A stretch of 64,000 nucleotides of DNA. It comes from Pseudaquidulcibacter saccharophilus (lineage in GTDB: Bacteria > Pseudomonadota > Alphaproteobacteria > Caulobacterales > Aquidulcibacteraceae). The stretch lies in contig NZ_JAHWUS010000002.1 of assembly GCF_019455445.1 (NCBI RefSeq), forward strand, positions 248,001 through 312,000, written 5' to 3'. Numbering within the stretch: the first letter of the stretch is position 1; every line of letters starts with the position of its first letter. This document shows positions 55,887-64,000 of this stretch, piece after piece. The position numbers and the translations under genes are program-made. The notes under the pieces are model-generated. The model searched no databases and was not told where the DNA came from. It worked only from the letters and a program-made list of their open reading frames with translations.

Positions 55887-56325
55887 TTTCGCCCCTCTAC
55901 AAATTATCAATACAATATCTGGTTGAATTTTAAATTAACCCAATTGATAAAATTTTATATTTATAGGTAAATTTAAACATTGGTGTACAGTAAGTATGAA
56001 GAAAACTTGTTTCATATTTTTAATATTTGATTTTATTACTTCAAACGGGGGGATAGGCCAACATAATCCCTTTAAACTCAAGTAATTATATAATGTGCAA
56101 TGGTGAAAATATAATTGCCAATGTGGGTTTAAAATAAAGTTTTCCATATATGAAAAACTTTTTTAAAATCACTAAGTTTGCCATCTCGATGTCAGGAAAT
56201 GTCAGGGTTTTGGTGAATGGGCATTAATTTAATAAAACCTATGGTTTTGTGTGCTATGATAAAGATTATATAAGGGGGCAATCTATATTGATTGTTTCTG
56301 CGCTTTAATTTATTTCTTGGTTATT
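55887..56325. other. 439-bp intergenic region without a supported gene
   Basis: The region is AT-rich. It contains an imperfect inverted repeat AAAGTTTT (56136-56143) / AAAACTTT (56154-56161) and a direct repeat ATGTCAGG at about 56189 and 56199, two bases apart. A TATGATAAAG-like -10 region near 56256 and AGGGGG near 56273 precede the next gene. A 70-codon minus-strand frame (55935-56147) has no ribosome site or recognisable sequence and is not called. Confidence 0.4.
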
Positions 56326-57039
56326 ATGTCAATTTGGAAGAAATTATTTAGAAATCCTTTTAGTTTTTTTGACCCCGGCGCTAACTTTAAAAAGCCGGCT
56401 AAAAGCGCTAATAAATCACTAATAATTTCAGATATACGAAATGACGAAGACTTTGCTTCATCAGTTGTGGCATTGGCGGCAAAGATGGCAAAGGCTGATG
56501 GAATTGCAACGGTTGATGAAGCAATTGCTTTTGAAGCGGCTTTTCCGATTGCTAAAGAAGATAAGCCTGCATTTGAAAAACTTTTTCGACTTGCGGCTGG
56601 AACAACCCTCGGTTTTGAGCATTACGCAAAAAGAATCGGTAAAAAATACCGCGAAAATCGACAAATTTTATTCGACGTTATGGCAGTATTGTTTTTTGTT
56701 GCGGTTGCTGATGGTCAGATAAAAGAAGCGGAAAAACAATATCTTATAAATGTATCGCAGTATTTGGGGCTAAGTGGCAGTGATTATTCACGAATTTCGT
56801 CTTTTTTTATAAAAGATGTTGAGCCAAATCCATATGTTATACTTGGTGTACACGAAAGCGACAGTGACGAAATAATAAAACGTGCATGGCTTGATATTGT
56901 AACCAAAAACCATCCAGATTCATTTATGAGTAGGGGGGAGCCCATGGAGTTTATAAGGCTTGCCCATGAAACAACTGCTCAAGCGAATGCGGCATATAAT
57001 AAAATTCGTTCAGAAAGAATGACAAAGGGTTCTTCCTAA
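56326..57039 (+). CDS. TerB-like and J-domain protein (DjlA-like)
   Basis: From ATG 56326 the protein has 237 residues. A TerB-like acidic helical domain (SSVVALAAKMAKADGIATVDE and FFVAVADGQIKEAEKQYL, with the repeated ADG acidic turns) is followed by a C-terminal J domain (NPYVILGVHESDSDEIIKRAW, catalytic HPD in NHPDSF). This is the DjlA arrangement without the N-terminal membrane helix, so it is probably a cytosolic co-chaperone of DnaK. It overlaps the next gene by one base. Confidence 0.88.
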   Translation: MSIWKKLFRNPFSFFDPGANFKKPAKSANKSLIISDIRNDEDFASSVVALAAKMAKADGIATVDEAIAFEAAFPIAKEDKPAFEKLFRLAAGTTLGFEHYAKRIGKKYRENRQILFDVMAVLFFVAVADGQIKEAEKQYLINVSQYLGLSGSDYSRISSFFIKDVEPNPYVILGVHESDSDEIIKRAWLDIVTKNHPDSFMSRGEPMEFIRLAHETTAQANAAYNKIRSERMTKGSS

Positions 57040-57926
57040 TGTCATTTCGTGATTTGATTTTAATTTTGTTGGTTGCATTTGTTTGGGGTGCAAATGTTCC
57101 CATGTCTGCAATTGCGGTAAAAAATTCACCACCAGTATTTTTTGTTTTATTACGTTTTATAATTCTAACCATATTGTTTTTGCCAAAACTTTTGCCAATT
57201 CCTAAACAATTAGGAATGTTATTTTTTGTATCGCTTTGTATGGGGGGATTATCGTTCATTGCGCAATTTGTTGCGCTTTTAACAACTTCGGCGTCAAATT
57301 TGGCGATTATTGCGCAGCTTTCTTTGCCACTTGCCACAATATTATCAATCATATTTTTAAAAGAAAAAGTAAGGTGGAAACGTGGATTGGGAATGTTTCT
57401 TGCCTTTTCAGGTGTGATTTTTGTTATTTATAAACCACATGGTATTGACCTTAACTTAGGTAACATTCTTGCTTTTGCATCAGCATTACTTGCGGCAATC
57501 GGAACCGTTTTAATGAAAAAACTTGAACCAATTGAGCCATTAAGGTTTCAGGCATGGAATTCATTATTTTCTCTAATCCCGCTGTTTTTATATACCTTAT
57601 TTTTAGAGCATGGGCAGTTTGAAGCATTAGAAACGAACTCTAAAACAATAGGCTTAATATTATTATTTTCTGTTGTTTTTGTTTCTATATATGGGCATAC
57701 AATGTATTTTCACCTCATAAAAAAATATGAAGTTACCCAAATTATGCCATTTACTTTAATGACGCCAATTTGGGCAGTTTTACTTTCAAGTGTAATTCTT
57801 CACGAAAAAATAACTTTACAAATTGTTTTCGGCGGGCTTATCTCTATTGCTGGTGTCGCCCTAATTGCAATGAGGGATAATGCTTCATTGGGTAAAAACA
57901 CTGCTACAACAATAACTAAAATATAA
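57039..57926 (+). CDS. EamA/DMT-superfamily transporter
   Basis: The 295-residue protein has ten hydrophobic segments arranged as two EamA repeats. The first starts DLILILLVAFVWGANVPMSAIAVKNSP, the second LGNILAFASALLAAIGTVLMKKLEP. Family members export amino acids or metabolites across the inner membrane; the substrate is not readable. Its ATG overlaps the previous stop (TAATG), and the amidase follows after 9 bases. Confidence 0.88.
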   Translation: MSFRDLILILLVAFVWGANVPMSAIAVKNSPPVFFVLLRFIILTILFLPKLLPIPKQLGMLFFVSLCMGGLSFIAQFVALLTTSASNLAIIAQLSLPLATILSIIFLKEKVRWKRGLGMFLAFSGVIFVIYKPHGIDLNLGNILAFASALLAAIGTVLMKKLEPIEPLRFQAWNSLFSLIPLFLYTLFLEHGQFEALETNSKTIGLILLFSVVFVSIYGHTMYFHLIKKYEVTQIMPFTLMTPIWAVLLSSVILHEKITLQIVFGGLISIAGVALIAMRDNASLGKNTATTITKI

Positions 57927-57935
57927 AGATGTAAA

Positions 57936-58811
57936 ATGTTTCCATATCGCCCATCAAATCCAAAACCTGTTAGAAATCTTAAAAAAATGCCAGCAAAACT
58001 TATTATTGAGCAAGCGCCAAGTCCAAATTTTAATGAGCGCACTCGCCCCATTCGTTATGTAGTTCTTCATTATACAGGCATGCCGAGTGAAGAAAAGGCA
58101 CTTGAATTGCTTCGCGATCCAGATCCAAAAAGAATAGCATATAAAGCCGAATTAGTTGAACATCCGCGTGAAGGAATGGCTCCCCCGGGGCCAAATCTTA
58201 ACCGCGTTTCTGCGCATTATGTGGCGTTTAAAAGTGGTCATATTTACCAACTTGTAGATGAAGAAAAACGCGCATGGCAAGCTGGCGCGGGTGTATATGG
58301 CGGCGAGACCGATATGAATTCTGCATCCATTGGAATTGAAATTTGCAATGCCGGACATGATTTTGGTTTGCCAGATTTTCCAGATGAACAAATAGATGCC
58401 GTTATGGAATTAGTGAAACAAATCAAAGAACGTCACGGCCTTGATAAACGCCATATTATTGGGCATTCAGATCTTGCGCCGCGTCGAAAAATAGATCCAG
58501 GTGAAAAGTTTCCTTGGCATAAATTCGATGCCTCAGGGATTTCACAAGGTATTCCTGCCGCCAAAGCAGATAATGACAAAACCATTATTGCTGAAGAGAT
58601 AGGATCGCAATCCGAAGATATTGCTGCTTTTCAAAAGGCGCTTTCTGATGTGGGATATGGAATTCCGCAAAATGGTATTTTTGATGAAGATACAAAATAT
58701 GTCTTGATTGCATTCCAGCGCCGCTATCGTCAAAGCGATGTTGGCGGCAAACTAGATGTTGATTGCCTTGAAAAAGCACGACGTTTGGCTAAAATCATCA
58801 AACCTGCTTGA
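57936..58811 (+). CDS. N-acetylmuramoyl-L-alanine amidase (AmpD/AmiD-like) with peptidoglycan-binding domain
   Basis: The 291-residue protein has an Amidase_2 domain: zinc His in VVLHYTGMPS, then VSAHYVAFKSGHIYQLVDEEKRAWQAG and GHSDLAPRRKIDPGEKFPW with later zinc ligands. A C-terminal peptidoglycan-binding module follows (DIAAFQKALSDVGYGIPQNG, DEDTKYVLIAFQRRYRQ). No signal peptide is visible, so it may be a cytosolic AmpD-type recycling enzyme, although the binding domain is more usual in exported AmiD. It lies just before rnpB. Confidence 0.9.
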   Translation: MFPYRPSNPKPVRNLKKMPAKLIIEQAPSPNFNERTRPIRYVVLHYTGMPSEEKALELLRDPDPKRIAYKAELVEHPREGMAPPGPNLNRVSAHYVAFKSGHIYQLVDEEKRAWQAGAGVYGGETDMNSASIGIEICNAGHDFGLPDFPDEQIDAVMELVKQIKERHGLDKRHIIGHSDLAPRRKIDPGEKFPWHKFDASGISQGIPAAKADNDKTIIAEEIGSQSEDIAAFQKALSDVGYGIPQNGIFDEDTKYVLIAFQRRYRQSDVGGKLDVDCLEKARRLAKIIKPA

Positions 58812-58842
58812 TAATTCAAGGGTTTTGAGGCAAAAGCCATTT

Positions 58843-59211
58843 GTCAGATAGTCGGGTGATTGCGGATGATATGGCCGAAAGGTTTCATCTGAGGAAAGTC
58901 CGGGCTCCACACAAATATGATGGCGGATAACGTCCGCCGTGGGTAACCACAGGGAAAGTGCCACAGAAAACAAACCGCCATTATTGGTAAGGGTGAAAAG
59001 GTGGTGTAAGAGACCACCGCCTTTTTGGTAACAAAAAGGGCAGGGTAAACCCCATCAGGAGCAAGACCGAATAGGAACACGTTGAGCGTAAGCGAAGGCG
59101 AATTTGTGCGCAGATGTTCGGGTAGGTTGCGTGAGCTTGTTAGTAATATCAAGCCAAGATGAATAATCGCCACCCATATGGGTACAGAACCCGGCTTATA
59201 GACTATCTGAC
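58843..59211 (+). ncRNA. rnpB: RNase P RNA (class A)
   Basis: Helix P1 is clear: GTCAGATAGTC (58843-58853) pairs with GACTATCTGAC (59201-59211). Conserved core sequences are GAGGAAAGTCCGGGCTCC (about 58891), CCACAGAAA (about 58962) and GACCGAATAGGAACA near 59065. Length of about 369 bases fits an alphaproteobacterial type A RNase P RNA, the catalytic RNA that trims tRNA 5' ends. It follows the amidase gene; a T-rich stretch comes after P1. Confidence 0.97.
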
Positions 59212-59310
59212 GAATTTTTATTTTAAAACTCTGCATATAGTTATATTTGATTTTTGGCTTGCTAATCACAACTTTTGATGCGAAATTAAATTTAAGGGGT
59301 GGGGGTTTTA

Positions 59311-59835
59311 ATGAAAAGTTGCAAACCGAAAAAAATAGAAATTTTGTATTTAATTGGATTATTGTCTACAATATCTTTTTGTGGTCTTGCTAATGCAGAG
59401 CCATTAAATGCAGGTGATTATTCTGCATTGAATTGGGCGAATTCTCAAAGATTTGCTTGTTCTGCTAGTATTCCTAGTGAAGCTTTTGAAGGTGGATATT
59501 CAAAGCAATATATACAATTCGCTATACAGGCACACGATGATATGACTGCCACAGGTATTCAACGTGATACAATTAATGTAAGAGGATCAAATTATAAAAA
59601 AGACACGCAATTATCGGGCAATGTTTTCAAAAATAGCAGCTCGCTTGGTTTTTGGGTGGAAAGCCATAGTCTTGTTGAATATGATCCACTTCCAGATGGT
59701 ATGACTTGGGGCGATGAGCTGCAGATGCAGATTTGGATAAATGACAATGGTGGGGGCAATTATTCAATTCAAGGGCAATTGGTAAGGCCTAGCTCATCAC
59801 GTATAAATTTTGATTATTGTATTGTTGACAATTAG
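59311..59835 (+). CDS. Secreted hypothetical protein
   Basis: From ATG 59311 (AAGGGG and GGGGG just upstream) the product has 174 residues with a signal peptide (hydrophobic run LYLIGLLSTISFCGLANA, cleavage near AEP). The mature part is polar with LNWANSQRFACSASIPSEAF, FAIQAHDDMTATGI, and two Cys (ACSA, DYCIVDN) that could bridge. It looks like a small beta-rich secreted domain. I recognise no family. Confidence 0.7.
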   Translation: MKSCKPKKIEILYLIGLLSTISFCGLANAEPLNAGDYSALNWANSQRFACSASIPSEAFEGGYSKQYIQFAIQAHDDMTATGIQRDTINVRGSNYKKDTQLSGNVFKNSSSLGFWVESHSLVEYDPLPDGMTWGDELQMQIWINDNGGGNYSIQGQLVRPSSSRINFDYCIVDN

Positions 59836-59859
59836 TATTGGTTGGCAGCTTTAATAAAA

Positions 59860-60690
59860 CTATTTTTCTGCGCTCACCAACCAAACTTTGCCTTTAAAAC
59901 AAAGGCTTTCATCCTTTACATAATCTTTGCATGCTTGTGTAAGTCGCGTGATACCAATTTTTTGTTGTTCAAGGGGGAGGGCCGCAAGGTTGCGTGACGC
60001 TGGGCCGATTTTTGCTAAAAGCGATACACCAGCAGCGAGACCTTTTCCTTTGTTATAATAAAGATTTCTTTCGTGCCCTGTGATTTCAATGTTACGAAAA
60101 CCTGCATCGGTTAAAATAGCACGCACCCGGTCAGGGTTGTTAAATGCAAAAGCACCAGGGGCATCCGGATTATTGGCGGAAATGGCTTCAGCGATACCAT
60201 GCAATGCATTTTTAGTTACCATAATCCATTCGTTTTCTTGTGGTGACTGCCAAGCAATAAAAATAAGCTTTGCATTTGGTTTCATGGAATTATGGATATT
60301 TTTAAAGCTTGTAACGCTATCATCAAAAAACATTACACCAAAACGTGATACTGCTAGATCGAAATAATCTGGAATAAACTGATAATCAGTAACGTCGCAA
60401 AGCTCAAAGCGCGGGTTTATCTTATTTTCTTGTTTGCTTTGTGCGTTTGCTAAAAGTGATTTTGAAACATCTGCGCCAAAAACTTTTGCCCCATTTTTAG
60501 CAAGTGAGTACGATATAGTACCTGCACCACAGCCGATATCAAGAATTGATTTGTTATGGCAATTTCCAATTTCGTCTAATAAAACTATTGAAAATTCTTC
60601 TAACATTTCGTCGATTTCGTGGTGATATTCATCCCACTTATTACCGACTTCACCATTCCAATATGCGATTTGTTTTTGATTCTGTGTCAT
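59860..60690 (-). CDS. Class I SAM-dependent methyltransferase
   Basis: From the Met at 60690 about 276 residues. Motif I is ILDIGCGAGTISYSLAKNGAKVFGADVS, followed by YFDLAVSRFGVMFFDD and FKNIHNSMKPNAKLIFIAW. This resembles UbiE/methyltransferase type 11 enzymes acting on a small molecule or lipid. The substrate is unknown. It is divergent from the HTH-RibB gene and its promoter may share the palindrome at 60759-60773. Confidence 0.85.
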   Translation of the reverse strand: MTQNQKQIAYWNGEVGNKWDEYHHEIDEMLEEFSIVLLDEIGNCHNKSILDIGCGAGTISYSLAKNGAKVFGADVSKSLLANAQSKQENKINPRFELCDVTDYQFIPDYFDLAVSRFGVMFFDDSVTSFKNIHNSMKPNAKLIFIAWQSPQENEWIMVTKNALHGIAEAISANNPDAPGAFAFNNPDRVRAILTDAGFRNIEITGHERNLYYNKGKGLAAGVSLLAKIGPASRNLAALPLEQQKIGITRLTQACKDYVKDESLCFKGKVWLVSAEK

Positions 60691-60738
60691 GTTTTCTTTT
60701 TGCATGAATTTAAAAAATATTAAATCTGCACACGCATA

Positions 60739-60769
60739 TTGAAAATTACATTATCAAAGTGCATATTAT
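60739..60769 (+). promoter_or_regulatory. Predicted promoter of the HTH-RibB gene
   Basis: TTGAAA (60739-60744) and a -10-like TATTAT (60764-60769; CATATT at 60762 gives 17-base spacing). A start of transcription near 60776 would put ATG 60777 at or near the mRNA 5' end, so the message may be leaderless. No ribosome site is visible. Confidence 0.5.
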
Positions 60770-60773
60770 GCAC
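60759..60773. promoter_or_regulatory. Palindromic operator candidate over the HTH-RibB promoter
   Basis: GTGCAT, ATT, ATGCAC is a perfect 6-3-6 inverted repeat. It overlaps the -10 element and lies three bases before ATG 60777. It is a natural binding site for a small HTH dimer, and the gene it precedes encodes such a domain. Self-binding is inferred. Confidence 0.6.
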
Positions 60774-60776
60774 ATC

Positions 60777-62072
60777 ATGATAAATAGCGATTGGTTTAAA
60801 AATAGATTGAATGCACTTGGCCTTACGCAAGATGATGTTGCACGTGCATTGGGTAAAAATCGAACAACTTTTGGGCGGTTAATAGGCGGCCAGATAGAAT
60901 TTAAATTACAACATGCTCAGGCATTAGCGCCACTTTTCAAGACAAGTGTTGAAGAAATACTTGTCAAAGCTGGTTTAAAGTTAAAAGAAAAAGAAAATAA
61001 TATGTTAGAAAATATAGAGACCGCAATCGAAGCCTTTAAAAATGGTGAAATACTTATTGTTACAGATGATGATGACCGAGAAAATGAAGGTGATTTAATT
61101 GTTGCTGCTAATAAATGCACGCCGGAACAAATGGCCTTCATTATTCGTCATACATCAGGGATTGTTTGTACACCTTTATCTGAAAAGAGAGCGCGTGAAC
61201 TAAATCTCAATCCAATGGTCGCGCAAAATAATGCGCCTTTAGCAACTGCTTTCACTGTTACGGTTGATGCGCGTCATGGCACTACGACGGGTATTAGTGC
61301 TGCGGAACGCTGTAATACTGTTCATGTGATTGCGAACAATAATTCAACTGCTGATGACTTGGTTCGCCCAGGGCATGTTTTCCCGCTCATTGCGCGCGAA
61401 GGAGGTGTTTTGGTGCGTACAGGGCATACTGAGGCAACGGTTGATTTGTGTCGTTTGGCGGGTTTGCCAGAGGTTGGTGTCATTTGTGAAATGGTCAATG
61501 ATGACGGTAGTGTTATGCGTGGCGACGATATTAAATTATTTTCGCAAAAACATAATATCAAACACATCTCGATTGAACAGTTGATTGCATATCGGCAATC
61601 TCGTGAAAAGCTAATTGATAAAACTAGCGAGTTTACAATTGAAAGTGAAATCGGCACGCTAAGAGCAATTTCTTATAAAAGTCATTTTGATAATGTGCAG
61701 CATTTGGCATTAATTTATGGTCGTATAAATGATGGCGATGATATACCGGTTCGACTTCATCGTGGTGATATTGTTGATGATGTTTTTGGCGGTCGTGATT
61801 CAATCAATAGCGCATTGCAAAAATTCAAAACACTTGGACGTGGTGTGTTAATCTACCTGCGCGATGGAAGTGTTGGTGTTCCATCAAATCTTAGTGCGCA
61901 AAGTCATTCAAGTGAAGAAAAACGCAATGTTGTTTGGCGCGAAATCGGAATTGGGGCGCAGATTATCCGTGATTTGGGGATTAACTCAATTCACCTTCTA
62001 ACGCGGTCACAGCTTAAGTTTGCTGGTTTAGACGGTTTTGGTATAAAAATAGCAAAAACAGAGGGGCTGTAA
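60777..62072 (+). CDS. ribB: XRE-type HTH domain fused to 3,4-dihydroxy-2-butanone-4-phosphate synthase with degenerate RibA-like domain
   Basis: From ATG 60777 the protein has 431 residues. Residues about 1-60 form a Cro/XRE-like HTH (NRLNALGLTQDDVARALGKNRTTFGRLIGGQIEF). Then DHBP synthase: EILIVTDDDDRENEGDLIVAA, RHTSGIVCTPL, ARHGTTTGISAAERC, RPGHVFPLIAREGGVLVRTGHTEA; its catalytic acidic residues are present. The C-terminal GTP-cyclohydrolase-II-like part reads VRLHRGDIVDDVFGGRD, lacking all three zinc Cys of RibA, so it should not be active as a cyclohydrolase. It supplies the four-carbon unit of riboflavin. The HTH may bind DNA, perhaps its own promoter. In-frame ATG 61002 would give the enzyme alone. 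Confidence 0.87.
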   Translation: MINSDWFKNRLNALGLTQDDVARALGKNRTTFGRLIGGQIEFKLQHAQALAPLFKTSVEEILVKAGLKLKEKENNMLENIETAIEAFKNGEILIVTDDDDRENEGDLIVAANKCTPEQMAFIIRHTSGIVCTPLSEKRARELNLNPMVAQNNAPLATAFTVTVDARHGTTTGISAAERCNTVHVIANNNSTADDLVRPGHVFPLIAREGGVLVRTGHTEATVDLCRLAGLPEVGVICEMVNDDGSVMRGDDIKLFSQKHNIKHISIEQLIAYRQSREKLIDKTSEFTIESEIGTLRAISYKSHFDNVQHLALIYGRINDGDDIPVRLHRGDIVDDVFGGRDSINSALQKFKTLGRGVLIYLRDGSVGVPSNLSAQSHSSEEKRNVVWREIGIGAQIIRDLGINSIHLLTRSQLKFAGLDGFGIKIAKTEGL

Positions 62073-62083
62073 AATACAGCCCC
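62063..62083 (+). terminator. Hairpin overlapping the ribB stop codon
   Basis: GGGGCTGT (62063-62070) pairs with ACAGCCCC (62076-62083) around AAAAT, with the TAA stop (62070-62072) within the stem-loop. It sits between convergent genes; the T-run is weak. Confidence 0.7.
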
Positions 62084-62088
62084 AATAT

Positions 62089-63648
62089 TTATAACCCTAA
62101 TTTTTCTTCAACAAATTTTTGTGATGCCACATAATCAATTTTACCGGTTCCTAATATTGGAACATTTTCGGTGAAAAGGATTTGTTTAGGTAATTGAAGT
62201 TCGCTAATGCCGTTTTCTTTATAATATTTTTGCAAAGCATCTTTTGGAAAATTGGGTAGGTTAGAAACAAGAATGATTTGCTCACCTTTTTTACTATCGT
62301 TAACTGCAATAGCAACATGAAGATTTTCTGGCCAAATCGAAGCAACGTGATTTTCAACAGCAGTTAAAGAAACCATTTCGCCACCGATTTTTGCAAAACG
62401 TTTTAAGCGACCACGAATTGTCACAAAACCATGATCGTCAATTGATGCGATATCGCCTGTATCGTGCCAGCCGCCAGGAAGTGCTTGTATTTCGCCTGGC
62501 GCATCAACACGAACATAGCCTTGCATGACATTAGGGCCACGAACATAAAGGCGACCGCCACCATTTATACCGGGAACGGATTCTAGTTTCCACTCTATAT
62601 CAGGCATAAGCTGACCAACAGTACCGTGACGGTTGTTTTCATCAGGAGTATTAACAGCCAGAACAGGTGCAGCTTCTGTAACGCCATATCCTTCGACAAT
62701 AGTTACACCAAATTTACTCATCAAGGCTTCGCGGGTTTCTGGTTTGACACGTTCCGCGCCGCAAACGACAAACTCAAGCGAGTTTAAATCTCCTTCGTCT
62801 GCCACACGAATGTATTGGTTTAAGAATGTATCAGTACCAAATAAAATTGATGCTTTTAAATCTTTAACCAAGCCAACAATATTTTTTGCTTGAAGTGGAG
62901 ACGGGAACATGAATGTTTTCATGCCAGTAAATAATGGCAAGAAAGTTCCGCCGGTTAGCCCAAAGCAGTGAAAAATTGGTAGCGGGTTGAATACAACCCA
63001 TTCAGATTTAAGATCAATGTGCGCTGCAATCTGTTGAACATTTGCCACCAAGTTTTTATGGCTTAAGGCAACACCCTTTGGTGCACCTTCGGTTCCAGAA
63101 GTAAATAGCATCACAGCGGTTTCATCAGGATCAACTTTTGGGACGGCCGATTTGGGATTAAATGAATCCATAAGACCACGAACCTTATCAAGTGGTCCGA
63201 TTGCATCTTTAATGTCTTCTAGATAGATAATTTCAAAATCTTTGCTAAGATCGCTGAAAAGTGTCTCAAGTCCTGCTTTTTCAACAAAACGGCGTGCTGA
63301 AACAATATGCTTTACTCGACCAGCTTCGCAAGCGCTCTTAATATTTTTTAAGCCAGCAGTGAAGTTAAGCATGGCAATCGTGTGGCCAAAAGCACTTAGG
63401 CCAAGAAAAGCAAGTGTGCCACCAACCGAATTGGCAATCAATAAACCAACCGTTTCTGAATCTTTTAAAGCTAAGTTTAACTTGCGTCCAAGAACCAAAG
63501 AAGCCAAAACAACTTTGTCATAGCTTAAAGGGTTGCGTTCAATATCTTCAATAATAGGTTTTTTGCCGCCGTAGAGTTTCTTTGCATCTAACAAAGCCTC
63601 GAAAATGGTCTTGCGGGCGTTTTTTACCTCAAACTTTCGTGAAGGCAT
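62089..63648 (-). CDS. Acyl-[ACP]/acyl-CoA synthetase, Aas C-terminal type
   Basis: The 519-residue AMP-binding enzyme has the P-loop AVMLFTSGTEGAPKGVALSHKNL, the adenylate motif VEGYGVTEAAPVLAVN, WHDTGDIASIDDHGFVTIRGR and the A10 Lys region PILGTGKIDYVA. The segment RFAKIGGEMVSLTAVE is typical of the acyl-ACP synthetase half of Aas. The N-terminal glycerophospholipid acyltransferase half is absent, so this would be a free-standing acyl-ACP or acyl-CoA ligase. No PlsC-like gene is adjacent. Confidence 0.87.
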   Translation of the reverse strand: MPSRKFEVKNARKTIFEALLDAKKLYGGKKPIIEDIERNPLSYDKVVLASLVLGRKLNLALKDSETVGLLIANSVGGTLAFLGLSAFGHTIAMLNFTAGLKNIKSACEAGRVKHIVSARRFVEKAGLETLFSDLSKDFEIIYLEDIKDAIGPLDKVRGLMDSFNPKSAVPKVDPDETAVMLFTSGTEGAPKGVALSHKNLVANVQQIAAHIDLKSEWVVFNPLPIFHCFGLTGGTFLPLFTGMKTFMFPSPLQAKNIVGLVKDLKASILFGTDTFLNQYIRVADEGDLNSLEFVVCGAERVKPETREALMSKFGVTIVEGYGVTEAAPVLAVNTPDENNRHGTVGQLMPDIEWKLESVPGINGGGRLYVRGPNVMQGYVRVDAPGEIQALPGGWHDTGDIASIDDHGFVTIRGRLKRFAKIGGEMVSLTAVENHVASIWPENLHVAIAVNDSKKGEQIILVSNLPNFPKDALQKYYKENGISELQLPKQILFTENVPILGTGKIDYVASQKFVEEKLGL

Positions 63649-63823
63649 ATCCTGTCCTTATTGTTCAGTTTTTGTTGAGGATTTAGCCATTATCACGGAA
63701 TATTGCAAATTGTATCAACAGTAATGCTATAAAGACGATAATAATCTGCCCTTAATCCTTGCAAAATAAAATAATTACATTCACAAAAATTGAATGAGAA
63801 ATTATGCAAAAAAACAAAATACT

Positions 63824-64000
63824 ATGAAACATACCTTACAATTATCGATATTTGGAATAACGCTTTGTGCGACTATTAGTCCTTCGTTGGCAAATGCGCA
63901 GGCTCTTAGGCAAACCAAGGGCGATTTTTACGATGCATTTCGTCAATTAGACCCGGAAGAATTACCTACGCCAAATGAATTCAGGTCTGCTTCGGGGGCA
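63824..64000 (+). CDS. N-terminus of an exported protein, probably M1-family metallopeptidase (partial)
   Basis: ATG 63824 opens a frame of 59 codons that runs off the window. It has a signal peptide (MKHTLQLSIFGITLCATI then SPSLANAQA). The mature start contains FYDAFRQLDPEELPTPNEFRSASGA, which resembles the first residues of exported M1-family aminopeptidases, where an LPTPNxYRxASGAPG segment precedes the first beta domain. The zinc motif lies beyond the window, so the family call is tentative. Confidence 0.5.
   Translation, partial: MKHTLQLSIFGITLCATISPSLANAQALRQTKGDFYDAFRQLDPEELPTPNEFRSASGA

Noticed and set aside
55935-56147. 70-codon minus-strand frame in the intergenic gap
   Set aside because: No ribosome site, no signal peptide and no recognisable sequence; AT-rich chance frame.
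58811-59310. Division cluster start (mraZ) expected after rnpB in some relatives
   Set aside because: The gene after rnpB encodes a secreted hypothetical protein with a signal peptide; no MraZ-like motif is present.
60705-60776. FMN riboswitch before ribB
   Set aside because: The gap is too short for one and shows only a promoter and a palindrome.
1-64000. CRISPR arrays, insertion sequences or integrase genes
   Set aside because: No regularly spaced repeats, transposase motifs or tRNA-adjacent integrase were seen on either strand.

Overview
The window is one contiguous, gene-dense stretch of a bacterial chromosome with fairly low GC (about 40% by eye). Gene content points to an Alphaproteobacterium close to the stalked or dimorphic Caulobacterales/Maricaulales/Hyphomonadaceae. 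The evidence is a MipZ division-site ATPase, an SpmX-like polar muramidase-domain protein, a methionine synthase split into two genes, GatCAB, and the order rpoZ-rsh-pyrE-pdxJ-acpS-lepB-rnc-era-recO. No rRNA, phage, insertion sequence or CRISPR array was seen. RNA genes are one tRNA-Leu(GAG) and the RNase P RNA.

Layout. 0-5 kb: flavoprotein, polyphosphate kinase 2, a cysteine hydrolase and a PiT phosphate transporter preceded by a Pho box. 5.0-7.5 kb: a tiny ArfA-type ribosome-rescue gene with a terminator hairpin inside its reading frame, convergent with a Tat-exported GH3 glucosidase that has a LacI-type operator. 7.6-10.9 kb: gatCAB. 11-14.7 kb: an AT-rich AbiC-like gene, an S10 peptidase, lipB and an L,D-transpeptidase. 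14.9-18.8 kb: a lone FliN-like protein, tRNA-Leu, mgtE, spmX-like gene and a convergent hypothetical gene. 18.9-23.4 kb: cyclic-nucleotide-domain patatin, outer-membrane barrel, enoyl-CoA hydratase, secreted Lys/Pro-rich protein. 23.5-28.4 kb: mipZ, histidine phosphatase, then xseB-ispA-dxs for isoprenoid precursors.

28.4-38 kb is mixed: periplasmic cyclophilin, GH5 glycosidase, ion-channel-like protein, biotin-dependent acyl-CoA carboxylase, acetate-type transporter with an unusual leader, UDG, folK, an Asn-rich TonB-dependent-receptor-like protein and a secreted EF-hand protein. 38-45.7 kb is the core housekeeping operon rpoZ to recO, with a long hairpin between rpoZ and rsh. 45.8-50 kb: M3 peptidase, membrane protein, pseudouridine synthase, rnhA. 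50-55.6 kb: methionine-cycle operon (ArsR-methyltransferase fusion, metF, metH in two parts), with a near-ideal operator over its promoter. 55.6-64 kb: small membrane protein, TerB/J-domain protein, EamA transporter, amidase, rnpB, secreted hypothetical protein, methyltransferase, a DNA-binding-domain/RibB fusion, an Aas-type acyl-ACP synthetase and the start of an M1-type peptidase.

The observations most worth a second look are the arfA gene whose mRNA should end without a stop codon, and the HTH-RibB fusion whose probable operator overlaps its own apparently leaderless start. The AbiC-like gene, the rpoZ-rsh hairpin and the acetate-transporter leader follow. All function calls come from reading motifs, without database searches.
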